Source: a virus
Reading direction: 5' to 3' (one strand)
DNA: 31,400 nt
IMG/VR virus record: IMGVR_UViG_3300021091_000264
Location: 1 to 31,400 of that record
Shown here: positions 1 to 10,700 of the stretch, in pieces
How positions within the stretch are numbered: the stretch's first letter is position 1
How the letters are laid out: the number at the start of each line of letters is the position of its first letter
Notes under the pieces: generated by a model
The model's database searches: none
What the model was told of the DNA's origin: nothing
Seen by the model: the letters and a program-made list of their open reading frames with translations, nothing else
Translations under genes and position numbers: made by a program

Positions 1-34
1 CGATGTGAGGTGGGTTCGATCCCCTCAAGGAGCA
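1..34 (+). tRNA. 3' end of a tRNA, cut by the window edge
   Basis: Only the T arm and the 3' acceptor strand are present. The T loop is TTCGATC at 15-21, closed by a 5-bp stem (10-14 with 22-26) containing one T-T mismatch. The 3' acceptor strand AAGGAGC follows at 27-33, with A at 34 as discriminator. No CCA is encoded. The anticodon lies outside the window, so the amino acid cannot be assigned. The next tRNA begins only 7 nt later, which supports a tRNA cluster cut from a common transcript. Confidence 0.8.
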
Positions 35-41
35 CCTACAC

Positions 42-125
42 GGGAGCGTGATGGAATCGGTAGACATCTCAGACTTAAAATCTGACGGGCACATGCCCAT
101 GCGAGTTCAAGTCTCGCCGCTCCTA
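42..125 (+). tRNA. tRNA-Leu (anticodon UAA)
   Basis: The cloverleaf is complete. Acceptor strand GGGAGCG (42-48) pairs with CGCTCCT (118-124), with one G-T pair, and the discriminator is A125. The anticodon stem TCAGA/TCTGA encloses the loop CTTAAAA, giving anticodon TAA. A long variable arm (GGG...CCC around 87-97) is typical of class II leucine tRNAs. The T arm is GCGAG-TTCAAGT-CTCGC. It reads UUA, a codon common in the AT-rich late genes of this window. CCA is not encoded. Confidence 0.95.
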
Positions 126-130
126 TTCTC

Positions 131-138
131 ACTAAATA
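131..138 (+). promoter_or_regulatory. possible degenerate late-promoter box
   Basis: ACTAAATA lies just after tRNA-Leu and 20 nt before the ATG of the next gene. It matches the last six bases of the T4-type late box TATAAATA. The same ACTAAATA occurs at 18374-18381 ahead of the first oxygenase gene. The match is weak and the AT-rich context makes chance hits easy. Confidence 0.2.
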
Positions 139-157
139 TATTGTAGTGGGAAATGTT

Positions 158-424
158 ATGAAATACACACTATCACAAGCATACTGTTTCTATATGGGAC
201 AGGTTGTACGTATGTATTTCATACAGGGTATTCCGTATACATTTGATGAACTTCCTCAAATTATACAAGATCACCCTTCAGTACAAACTCAAGCATTACA
301 AGGACGTGATTATGATGATGAAGATTTATATAAATGTTCTGCATATTTAATTGATGAAGGAGCACATCCTTTAATGTTCGATGTTCAAGTTGAAAATCCA
401 GAATTATTACCTAAAGATGATTAA
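158..424 (+). CDS. hypothetical protein, 88 aa
   Basis: Unrecognised small acidic protein. It begins MKYTLSQAYCFYMGQ and ends with a run of acidic residues. The C-terminal half has an acidic stretch (DYDDEDLY) and one Cys near residue 60. I chose the ATG at 158; the frame stays open back to a GTG at 146, but the ATG leaves a normal leader after tRNA-Leu. The last bases overlap the start of cpeT by 8 nt (cpeT ATG at 417, this TAA at 422-424), so the two are probably translationally coupled. No membrane segment or known motif is visible. It could be accessory to cpeT, but that rests on position alone. Confidence 0.75.
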   Translation: MKYTLSQAYCFYMGQVVRMYFIQGIPYTFDELPQIIQDHPSVQTQALQGRDYDDEDLYKCSAYLIDEGAHPLMFDVQVENPELLPKDD

Positions 425-941
425 TACTTTTTTAGAGTGGTTTGAGGGAACTTGGGAAAATAAAATTCAAGCATTTTCCCGCCCTTCGTACTTTGCTATG
501 ATACGTGTTGTACATATGAAAGTTCCTGGTACAGATAATATGTTTTATGGAGAGCAAGCATACAATTATTCCTTACAGTCTCCATATAGACAGTTTGTAC
601 TCAAAATAGAAGAAGTAGATAATAAGATTGTAATTAAAAATTACAATTTTAATGCATCTGAGTATAAAGGATTTATAAATCTAGAGACAATCCCAAAAAA
701 ATTGACATATAAACAAAATTGTGATACATTACTTACGTTTAATGGAACTGAGTTTTCTGGAGGAATAGAAGGTTGTGAATGTTATGTAAAATGGTCAGAT
801 CAAAATACATACTTTAAAAATGTTGTAATTTTGGGAAAAGATTATTATAATGTTATGGATCAAGGGTTTCATGTAGAGACAAATCTTCAAATTTGGGGAT
901 CTCAGCATGGATTATTTGAATTTAAAAAAATGCCTGAGTAG
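417..941 (+). CDS. cpeT: CpeT/CpcT-family phycobiliprotein lyase
   Basis: This 174-aa protein resembles the CpeT/CpcT family of chromophore lyases, which attach bilins to cysteines of phycobiliproteins in the cyanobacterial antenna. Visible family features are the N-terminal LEWFEGTWENKIQA, the motif FYGEQAYNY, SPYRQFVLKIEE, the LTYKQNCDTLLTF stretch, a Gly/Cys-rich GGIEGCECYVKW, and the C-terminal WGSQHGLFEFKK. The length is that of a single CpeT domain. I chose ATG 417, which overlaps the upstream stop, over the ATG at 381 inside the previous gene. Phage-borne cpeT is a known auxiliary gene of marine cyanophages and would modify host light harvesting during infection. The last codons overlap the 5' end of tRNA-Thr by 10 nt, which is unusual. 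Confidence 0.88.
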   Translation: MINTFLEWFEGTWENKIQAFSRPSYFAMIRVVHMKVPGTDNMFYGEQAYNYSLQSPYRQFVLKIEEVDNKIVIKNYNFNASEYKGFINLETIPKKLTYKQNCDTLLTFNGTEFSGGIEGCECYVKWSDQNTYFKNVVILGKDYYNVMDQGFHVETNLQIWGSQHGLFEFKKMPE

Positions 942-1005
942 CTCAGCTGGATAGAGCAACGGTTTTGTAAACCGTAGGTCGTCGGTTCAAGTCCGACCTT
1001 GGGCT
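932..1005 (+). tRNA. tRNA-Thr (anticodon UGU)
   Basis: Acceptor GCCTGAG (932-938) pairs with CTTGGGC (998-1004), with two G-T pairs, and the discriminator is T1005. Anticodon stem ACGGT/ACCGT encloses TTTGTAA, giving TGT. The T arm is GTCGG-TTCAAGT-CCGAC. It reads ACA. Its first ten bases are also the last codons and stop of cpeT, so 5' maturation by RNase P would remove the stop codon from that copy of the cpeT message. Confidence 0.95.
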
Positions 1006-1200
1006 TTGGTAGTCGCTAGGCAGATAGCCTAGAAAGACGCCAAGATCATCAGATGCCGTTTGGTAGTTTCCATAGTCTGGTGTGATAAAAATTGAAACTA
1101 CTGTCCTGTAGGTGCCAAAACCTCTCCTCATTCCTAGTATACTATGGGTGAGTGAATGTAAAGATTGGGGACATAGGTAAAGTCCCCAACGCCTACCACA
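1006..1200 (+). ncRNA. candidate structured RNA between tRNA genes
   Basis: This 200-nt gap has no supportable + strand gene but dense complementarity. A long-range helix pairs 1007-1015 with 1190-1198 (8 of 9 pairs) and closes the whole region. Inside are hairpins 1016-1021/1027-1032 (6 bp, 5-nt loop), 1063-1070/1094-1101 (8 perfect bp), 1110-1113/1120-1123 (4 bp) and 1165-1172/1182-1189 (8 perfect bp, 9-nt loop). The first and last hairpins directly abut the closing helix with no unpaired base, as in coaxially stacked junctions. The ends match the ends of the gap between tRNA-Thr and tRNA-Leu, so tRNA processing would release it almost exactly. T4 has two stable RNAs of unknown function (RNA C and D) inside its tRNA cluster, a possible parallel. 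I do not recognise it as RNase P RNA, tmRNA, SRP or 6S RNA. Confidence 0.5.
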
Positions 1201-1204
1201 ACCT

Positions 1205-1286
1205 GTCGATATGGCGGAATTGGTAGACGCGCTGGGTTTAGGTTCCAGTGGGGTATCCCGTGGAGGTTCAAGTCCTCTTATCGACA
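1205..1286 (+). tRNA. tRNA-Leu (anticodon UAG)
   Basis: Acceptor GTCGATA (1205-1211) pairs perfectly with TATCGAC (1279-1285), and the discriminator is A1286. Anticodon stem CTGGG/TCCAG encloses TTTAGGT, giving TAG. A long variable arm marks it as class II. The T arm has TTCAAGT in the loop with one G-T pair in the stem. It reads CUA. No CCA is encoded. Confidence 0.95.
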
Positions 1287-1309
1287 TTATCCATTATTAA
1301 GGATAAATC

Positions 1310-1480
1310 ATGTCACTCATTTCACAAAGAGACAGAGAAGTTGCTATTAAAGCACTTGAAATGTATGCTGCTGAGGCAGAAACATCTGAATATTATTCAG
1401 GCACACCACATTATTCATCATCTGAAATTCATGCCCTTCTCAACTGGATTAGACTTGAACATTTCAAACATGAAAATTAA
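1310..1480 (+). CDS. hypothetical protein, 56 aa
   Basis: Short gene between tRNA-Leu and tRNA-Asn, running from ATG 1310 to TAA 1480. A good ribosome binding site (AAGGA at 1299-1303) sits 6 nt before the ATG, which supports this frame over the overlapping longer frame. The product starts MSLISQRDREVAIKALEMYA and ends LNWIRLEHFKHEN. It looks mostly helical, soluble and charged, with no cysteine and no membrane segment. I do not recognise a family. It overlaps the next gene by 11 nt, so the two are probably coupled. Confidence 0.7.
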   Translation: MSLISQRDREVAIKALEMYAAEAETSEYYSGTPHYSSSEIHALLNWIRLEHFKHEN

Positions 1481-1640
1481 CCTGTGGTATTGTTCTGTGA
1501 TGAAGCAGTGGCGTTGGTCTCTCACAGATGACCACCGCCCAGTTGTCAGACAAGAATCTGGTCAACAACCACACCTACGGGATGCAATGAATGACATTGC
1601 AAATACTGTAGAATATATGATGGATTGTAAGCAATCCTGA
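1470..1640 (+). CDS. hypothetical protein, 56 aa, Trp-rich N-terminus
   Basis: Starts at ATG 1470 inside the end of the preceding gene. The same frame is open back to 1248, but that would run through tRNA-Leu(UAG), so the internal ATG is the better start. The product begins MKINLWYCSVMKQWRWSLTD, has three Trp in its first 16 residues, and its second half is probably helical (DAMNDIANTVEYMMD). No family is recognised. The stop lies 6 nt before tRNA-Asn, so the message and tRNA are likely co-transcribed. Confidence 0.65.
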   Translation: MKINLWYCSVMKQWRWSLTDDHRPVVRQESGQQPHLRDAMNDIANTVEYMMDCKQS

Positions 1641-1646
1641 TTTCAT

Positions 1647-1719
1647 TCCCTTATAGCTCAATTGGCAGAGCACGGAGCTGTTAACTCTGGGGTTCCTGGT
1701 TCGAGTCCAGGTGGGGGAG
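1647..1719 (+). tRNA. tRNA-Asn (anticodon GUU)
   Basis: Acceptor TCCCTTA (1647-1653) pairs with TGGGGGA (1712-1718) using two G-T pairs, and the discriminator is G1719. Anticodon stem CGGAG/CTCTG encloses CTGTTAA, giving GTT. The T arm CCTGG-TTCGAGT-CCAGG is perfect. It reads AAC/AAU. It is the last tRNA before the structural block. Confidence 0.95.
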
Positions 1720-1729
1720 TTAATTTGGT

Positions 1730-1737
1730 TATAAATA
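1730..1737 (+). promoter_or_regulatory. T4-type late promoter TATAAATA
   Basis: Perfect 8/8 match to the late promoter box recognised in T4 by gp55 with the gp33/gp45 coactivator system, and reported with nearly the same consensus in T4-like cyanophages. It lies 38 nt before the ATG of the giant structural gene and just after tRNA-Asn, so late transcription of the fibre block probably starts near 1743. No sigma70-type -35 is needed or seen. Confidence 0.82.
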
Positions 1738-1775
1738 ACTTGAAGAAGAAAGCACTATTTTAGGTTAGGCTAATT

Positions 1776-4700
1776 ATGGCTCTTACTAGACTTGATAATC
1801 TTTATTCAAGCAAGACTGGCAAATATCTATACGTATCTCCAGACGATTTCAATGCAACCGATGAATTAGATAATAGAGGAAATTCTCCTCTACGTCCTTT
1901 TAAGACAATTCAAAGAGCTTTTATTGAAGTAGCACGTTATTCGTATCTTCCTGGTAGAAATAACGATAGATTTGATCAATTCAGCATCATGCTGATGCCT
2001 GGTAATCACTATATTGATAACCGTCCTGGTTTGATTGAATCTTCTAATCCAGAGCAAAGATATCTAGATGGTGCTAACCTAATTGAACTTAATAGACAGG
2101 AAATCATTGATAGATCTGCTGCTGAGGTTGCTGTACAGCATCCAGATTTTTCATATCCTAATGATCCTGTAACTGGTTCTTACTCTAGATTTAAAGATGC
2201 TTATCGTCTAATTCAACTAAATCGTGCTGAAATTGTAACATCTGCATACGATCAAATTGCAATTTCCCATCCAACATTTGTAAATCCAGATCCAGCAAAA
2301 TGCCAGCGTGATATTGGATATTTTATTGATGCTCTATCGTTAGATATTGCACAAGCTGGTGGTAATGTTTATACTCGTAAATTTATTTTACAGTATTTTG
2401 ATAGTGCTGGTGCTCTCACTTCAAATGGTCTTCAAGGAGAGATTACAGAATCTATCACTGGTTTTAATAAAGCACGTGATGAAATGATCAAAGCGATGAC
2501 CAATCAGCTTACGATCAAAGATCTTTCGATAACTGCTGATCCTTTAACTGGATCAAATACTAACCCAAATTCTTGTGCAAACGTCGCCAGTGCAATTACA
2601 ACTCTTGCACTACAGGTATCAACTGTACTTACTGCAGGAAATCTGTCATCTCTACAAAACGAACAGATTTCTACTAATATTCCTGCTGGCGAACTAAAGT
2701 GCCGTAGAGATATTGGTTATATTATTGATGCAGTACAAGCAGATTTGAGAACAGGTGGTAATAGCAACATTATCTCTGCTACAAAAGCATATTTTGATAG
2801 AGATGGAAATCCAATCAACAATGGACTTGTAAACGAAACTGCAGAATCTATTACTGCTTTTAATAAAGCACGTGATATGATGAAGTTAGCTGTGACTAAT
2901 TCATTATATGGAAAAGATCTTACAATTGCTGTTGGTCCTGCAATTGCTGGAGCATCAACACCTACAATTACATATGGTTCTTCTGGTAATGTTGCAACAT
3001 GTGTTGATGTTCAAAATACCATCACTACATTAATTGCAATTCTTACTACATCTGTTGGTGCTGGAAATCTCACATCACTAGCTGCTGTTACAGCAACAGG
3101 AAATATTCCTGTATTTAACTTTAATAGAGCACTTCAGGAATGGCAAGACAATTCTATTCTAGATCTCAGCAATCCCGACAACGTTCTTTATAAATTTAAT
3201 GCAACTTCTGGTGGTTGTATTGTACCTAGAGGTTGTTCACTGATTGGTTATGATCTTCGTAGAACAATTATTCGTCCACTATATGTTCCTGATCCTGCAG
3301 ATGGAAATCAGGAAAGAACTTCTGTCTTTAATTTAACTGGCGGTTGCTATATCTGGCAGTTTACCATTAAAGATGGTGACCTCTCTTCAAATTCACCACT
3401 GTTTGATGCAACCGCTGGAGTTGGTAAAGTTTACTTCCAGAAGGGTAATACAACTAATTTAGCAGTTCCTGAATTCTCTCACCATAAGATCACCATCATG
3501 ACTTATGCTGATACAGAGGAACTCGATCGTTACTATGAAAAGGTTGGTAGATCTTTTGCACAATTCCAACCAACAATTGATGATGGAGATTTTGAAGCTC
3601 TTGTACAAGAAAATCGTATTGTTGGTCCTCTATCAGATACAAGAAGAATTGAAAGCATTAAAGTACAAGATTCCATTTCATTTACTGGTACTGCAGTAAA
3701 TAATAATGCTGCTATTACAAATGTTTCTAGTGTTGCGGGATTAAATCTTGGAGATGGCGTAAGAAGTAATAGTCCAAGTATTACAATTCCAACAAATACT
3801 GTAATTAATTCTATTGTAGGAACAACAGTAACTTTATCAAATCCTGTAACTGGATCTGGTAGTGTCTCTCTATCAGCAACAACTGGAAAAATTACTGCAA
3901 CTGTAACTACTAAGATTGATCATGGATATTTTGTTGATCAGTATATTGCAATTTTAAATTCTGGTTTAAATGAGCAAATAAATGGTACTTTTAAAGTATA
4001 TTCAATTGATCCAACAAATCCAAAAGTATTCCAATATCAGATTCAAGCAACTACTGCTGCTCTTGGATTGACCGATGGAACTACATATACTATTTCTAGT
4101 GGATTAGGAACAAATGCTGTAGCACAAGCAGAAATTGATAGCGTCGAATCTGCTTCTCCATATGTTTTCAACTGTTCAATTAGATCTACTTGGGGCATGT
4201 GTGGTGCCTGGGCAGATGGATCAAAAGCAACAGGATTTAAGTCCATGGTTGTTGCTCAGTACACGGGTGTTTCTCTACAGAAAGACGATAGAGCATTCAT
4301 TCGCTACGACAAACTAACTAATACTTGGAACCAAGCATCACTAACTGATGCTTTTGCTACTGTTCCTTATCACGCAAAAGGTGACGCTTATTGGAAAGAT
4401 GATTGGAGAAACTTCCATATCCGTGCTTCTGATGACGCATTCGTTCAGAACGTTTCTGTGTTTGCTGTAGGTTTCTTTGATCACTTCCTGATGGAGAGCG
4501 GTGGTGACATGTCAATCACCAACTCCAACTCTAACTTTGGCAATACTTCTCTACACGCTATTGGTTATAAAGGATTTGCTTTCAACCAAGATAAGGGTGG
4601 ATATATTACTGATATTATTCCTCCAAAAGTTATTCGTGAGAGTGTTCAAGATAAAATTCAATACTATACTCTTGATATTCAAGCATCAAATAGTGCAGCA

Positions 4701-7700
4701 AATAATACCAGACTTTACTTAGGTTCTGATGATCTAAATGATCCTGCTGATCGACCAGCAGTAACTGTTTCTGGATATAGAGTTGGATCAAGAACAAATG
4801 AAAGATTATATGTAAAACTTGATAACGGAACTTATTATTCAACTTTAGAACCAACAGGATTTTTACGTTACACTGCTTCTATTGATACTTTAAATCCATC
4901 TGGTATCTCTATCAATAATTTAGCACAAGATGCAGCAAACTTAATTAATTTAAATAAGCAATTCATTCAAAGCGAAGCATATAACTATATCATACAAAAA
5001 TATCCATATTTAACTACTAGAACTTCAATTAATATTGGCAAGTGTGAAAGAGATATTGGATACTTTGTTGATGCTGTAGTATCAGACTTGAGACTTAGTG
5101 GCAATATTAATACTATCCAAGCAGCAGAAGCATATTTTGTTGGGGGTGCTCTAACATATATTCCAAACGAACTTGGGGAAAGTTTAGAAACTTATGATTA
5201 TGTGAAGAATATGTCTATTGCTGCAATGAGGAATTGGGATTTCCTTATTCGCAACTGTACTATTACATCTGGATCCAACATTGTTGATGTAGGAAGCACT
5301 GCAGGATTGCTCATTGGAATGAGTGTTAAAGAGTATTCTGCTGCATCATTTAATGCAGATGGTCAACTTATCGGAACTCCATCACAAATTACAACTGCTA
5401 TTCCTGCAAATACTTACATTAGAAGAGTTCTTGATGCAAGTAGAATTGAACTTGGTGTTCTTGGTAGTAAGTTAACCACAGGATCAACTGTAAATGCTAG
5501 TGCATCCCGTCCAGGTAGTGCGTCTCTGTACTTTGAAATTACTGATGGATCATTCTCCACTACATTAGATCCGCAGAAAGATACTACTGTATCTACAGTA
5601 AATGCTGGATATCCAGAATGTGCTGCTATTGCAACTACAATCACTGGTTATTTCAATAATATTTCTGTTATTCTTAATCAAGGATTAACTCCTCTTGGTG
5701 GTAGAGAAGCTGATGCTCATAATTTAATTCTAGCAAATAAAGCATTAATCGCTGAAGTTGCTGTTGCTAGAATGTTAGCAAACTTCCCAGGTTTCTCTGT
5801 TCCAGGTGGTAATCAAGAATGTGTTGATGATATTATTGCTTCAATTGAAACAATCGCATTTAATGTTAAGTACGGCGGAAATAGCAGAGTTTATGATGCA
5901 GCTGCAATTTATGTAACTAATCCTAATTATCTTGATGGCGAAGAAACACAAGCAGTTTATGCTTATACTCAAGCAAGAGATATGATGATCCAAGCAATGC
6001 GTAATGAAGCAATTACGATTACTGGATCTACTAGAACTCAATTTACCGATTCTACTATTGTTGCTGATCCGCTCTCTCCTGCTTGTGCTGACATTGCTAA
6101 TACGATCACTACATTAACGAGTATTATTACTCAAGGTATTGGAACTTCTTCTACTAACGGTAATTTAACTGGCATTACAAGAACTGCTCCAGTTATTACT
6201 TCAGTAACTAGAGTTGAACCTGTTTTAGACCTTGCTAATCTTGCAAAAAGAGCAACTATTTTTACAATTAATACTGGTAGTGGCACAACAAATCCACATA
6301 ACTTTGAGACTGGTACACCTGTTAGATTGGTTCCTAGGGCAAAAGCAGGAAGAAATCCAGATAAAAGAGTTATCAGATTACCAATAGGATTTTCTACAAA
6401 TGAGAAGTACTATGTAATTGCTCCTGGTAGAGGTACAAAACCAGAAGACTATGCATCTACAACTGCATTTAATGGTTCTGCTCAAACTAAGTTGATGCTA
6501 GCATCAACAAAAGAAAATGCAGCTGCGGGTATTTACATCTATTCACCAGAGACAGATAGCGTTGATCCAAATATTGAAATTGAAATTCAGCAGTATGTTC
6601 TTGATGATGTATATGATCTTCATAAGTATACTTGCAATATTGCTGGAGCAGGAGAGATTGAAACAGATGTCGCACACATCTTTGATCTTCCAAATGCTTC
6701 TGTAACTCCACAAAAAGTATTTTTCCGCTTAGCAACAGATATCATTGGTTCTGATTTACCAGAAATTGCTGGCTTTGGAACTATTAATACTAGAACATAT
6801 TACTTTGCTCGTTATATTACTGCTAAGAAGTTTAGTATTCATAATAGTCATTTAGAGGCTATTGCTGGAACGAATGCAGTTTCATTTGTTCCTGCCAGTG
6901 GTCAAAACTTCTATGTCTTTGCAGACAAGAGAAGAAGTCCTATTAGATTTGATGCTAATTATAGTACAGCAACAAATACCAGTGGACTTTGGTATGTTCA
7001 GGTTAAAGACGAATCTACTGCAGGTCCAACATTTAGAGCAGATTCTATTTTAACAAGGTTCCACGATCCTATTGCTTATGGTCCTGGGTCTGGTAAAATT
7101 AGAACTCTTGATACATGGATTAATCGTGTAAGAGATGATAGAACCGAGGGTGATCGTGTCTATCGTCTAAGATATGTTATTCCATCATACTTAACTACTG
7201 TTAGGGATCCTCTCAATGGATTTGTTCTAAAAACAAGAACAGATGATAAGAGAAGATTAGTATCACAAAAGTTTATTTTGATTCCTATTGCTGGAGCTCC
7301 AGCAGTTGCTAGGTTTGATAACCCAGCACAACCAGGAGAAATTCTTGGATCCACACGAGCAGAATTTACTTCTGCGGGCATTAGTCCAACATATGATCCA
7401 TATCTAAGAGCAAAAGTTGTAGAAAGCACAAGAACTCAAAGTAGAATTGCATTCTCTATTCAATCTGCAAGAAAAGTAACAGTAAGCGGCAATCAAAGAT
7501 TAGAAATTGTAGCGTATGATCATACAATTACAGTTGATGCTCTGAAGAATGAAATTTTTACAATTGTAGAAATAAATGCACCTCAGGGAGGATCATTTGT
7601 AGTAAGTAATTCTACTGCATCTAGTGCAAACCGAGTTACTTGGACTGGAAATACTAACGGTTCTGGATTTATTCAAGGATACTTTAATGTAGGAACTAAG

Positions 7701-10700
7701 CATTACTTAGTATTGAAGAACACAACTGGATCTATTGCTTACAATAGACTAGTCAATACTAGATTTACGCAAGGTGCAGTATATGCAGATCTTCTTGCAA
7801 AACCAAATAGTATTGGAGATCCTGCAGGAAAAGATAAATCAAGCAGAAAAGATTATCTTTATAGAATAGAAGGTGCTAACGTTTATACTTTAGTTCCTGG
7901 GGATATTGTAACAGATGATCAATCTAATCAGTATCGTATTGAAAGTGTTGAAGATGTTGGAGAACTTCAAGATACTTTCTACATTTTTGATATTGATACA
8001 ATTCAAGAAAGAATTTCAGGACAGCAAGATGGAGTTTACTATCTAACTTGCTTGCGTGGTAATATTTCGCCATATCCTCAAGGTGCTGGTGTAGGTGAAA
8101 ACTTCCAAAACTTTAGGTTCTCGCAACCAATCTCGCAGTTGTATCCACAAAATTACAAGAATGATCCTGTTTGGTTCAAACAAATTAATCCAAACTACAA
8201 TGATGTTCCTGCAACAAAATCTGCTGCAGATAACTATATTCATGGATTGGTGACTGTTAATGATGTGAAGTTCAGTGAAACCAAAGAGATGGTCGAAGAT
8301 TTAGTTAGACAACCTGCTCTCTCTAGATTTACTTTTGTAAGTTCAGATACTCTTAGTAGCCCAACTTTAAATCCTGCTGGTGGATCTAATATTATTCAAG
8401 CACAAAATGGAAATGCTGCTTCTGGATCAGAAGATCGTCGTATTCCAATTTCTGGAGATTCTGCTTATCCACTAGAGCAAAAACTCTATGTAGAACTTCG
8501 TAGACCATCTATTGCTCGTTCTGGTAACCACACGTTTGAATATCTAGGTTTTGGTCCTGGTAACTACTCAACTGGTTTTCCATTGCGCCAAGAAGTTGTT
8601 CTTGAAGATGTTCAAGACTTCTATGCACAATCGAAGAGAGAAGATGGTGGCATCGTTTTCTACACTGGTCTAAACTCTAATGGTGATCTTTATATTGGTA
8701 ATCGTAAAGTTAATGCTATCACTGGTGAAGAAACATTTCTTGAGAGAGCAATTCTAGAAGAAAGTGCAGATGATAGTACTGATGACCTTGGTGGACTTGT
8801 AACCACATTTGATACTCCAGTAACCTTTAATAGTAGAATTACTGTAGAAGGAGATTCGGTCTTTAACAATCCTGTATCAATTGTTATGGATGCTACCGAG
8901 GGTCCCGCTCTCACAATTCCTAGCGTAATTGATCCAACTTCTGGACTTGATCAATCAATTAGCACTGCAAATACTGGATCTATTATCATTCATAGAAATA
9001 GAGTTGCTGCGGCTGTTTATGCAATCAATCCTCGTCAGATACTTGGAGACAACGGTCAACCATATACGCTAAGAACACATTATACTACAACACTGGGTCC
9101 AACAAACGTTTCACCTGATCAAAGCGCAACATTTAATGCTTCTCAAAATGTAAATTATGGTTCATCTGAAACTCCAAGATCTGGTGATATACTATTCAAA
9201 GGTGATGAAGTTGGACTTTCTGGATCTATTGGTTGGATATATGCTAACTATTATACAGAAATTGTAGCAGCAAATCTCGCAACTTTAACTAGTGATGGAG
9301 TGTACATTACTGTTAATCTTGCCCCTGGTATTACAAATTCTGCTATTAATATAAGTGCAAATTCTATTATTAGAATATCTGGATTTACAGCAAACCCAAA
9401 TCTAAATGGAAACTGGCAAGTTGTTTCTACTGGAACTCCTCTATTCTCACCATCTGGAACATCATTTAGATTCTTACCAACAGTTCCTCCAGCATCTGCT
9501 ACTACTTATACTTGGTCAACTGTAACTGGGGCAAAACTAGAAGTTTCAAGAGAAAAGTGGAAAGAGGTTGGTGTTGTTGGTGCTGAAACTCTCCGAACAA
9601 ATACCGAAATTTGGGGTGATTATAAACTTGGTATTAATACCCTTGCCAGGGCGACTGATAATGCATATCGCACAGCATTTATTGAGAGCGCAACTTCTCC
9701 TAGAGCAAATCTTGATGTAGTTGGAAACACATTTATTTCTGGTAAATCTACAGCAATCACAGTTTCTGGCGGTGCTCAATCTAAAGTTGTTTCTAATTTA
9801 GATAATGCTTTAATTGTAGGAGGAGATAGTGCAACTCCAAATAATGAAGCAGTCTTTAGAGTTTCTACAACTCCTGGTCCTTTAGGAAAAGGAAGAGTTG
9901 GAATTAATGCTTCTGTCGCTCAACTAACAACTGCTGCTACTGATGTTGTTGTTTTCGGAAGCACCAGTTTCAATGGAAACATGTTGCTTACTGGCACATT
10001 TACAACAAATATTGGTACTATTGACACTAATAGCACTACTTTAGATCTTGCAGCAACTCCAACAACAGTTAGATTTGCAGCTGCTGCGACTACTGTACAA
10101 ATTGGAAATGCTATCGGAACAACTGGTAGTCAGACTATTGACGTTGGAAATTTTGCATTAACTTCAAACGTTAAAATTGGTGATGCTGCACAAACAAGCA
10201 CTTTATTCATACACAGAAATTCTAGAAATGCACAAGTTGATATTGCTTCTGTAGATAATACAAATGCTGCATATGTTTGCAGCGTTATAATTGGTGGTGC
10301 TTTCTCTAATTCTTCTTCCGCAACATCAATCAAAACTAGAAATATTAATCTAGATGGAGATGTAAATGTTGGTTCTGGATTTACGGCAGGTTCTGGAACT
10401 GGTAAGTTATATTCATTAAATTCTAGATTTGAACTTCTTGCTGCAAGCGGTGGACCAGCAATTGTTAAATTTGCTACTACTGCTTCTGATCTTGAGATGG
10501 CATCTCAAGGTGGAACTACAACTATTAATAATGCTTTGCGAGTAAAAGCCAGAGCAGATTTTGATGGAGATATTAAACTTTCTGGTGGTCTAAATTCTGG
10601 TGGAGTTAGTGTAGAGAGGGGAGTTTTTGGAACAACTCCTGCTGCCCAAGCAGTTGGATCTTTACCATCTAATTTTAACCTAGATTTATACAGAAAAGTT

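Noticed and set aside
943-1287. 114-aa open frame on the - strand
   Set aside because: It runs antisense through tRNA-Thr and tRNA-Leu; both ends are the well-known false peptides produced by reading tRNA genes backwards. The middle is the candidate structured RNA.
1248-1469. Upstream extension of the 56-aa gene at 1470
   Set aside because: It would begin inside tRNA-Leu(UAG) and run over the better supported gene at 1310, which has its own ribosome binding site.
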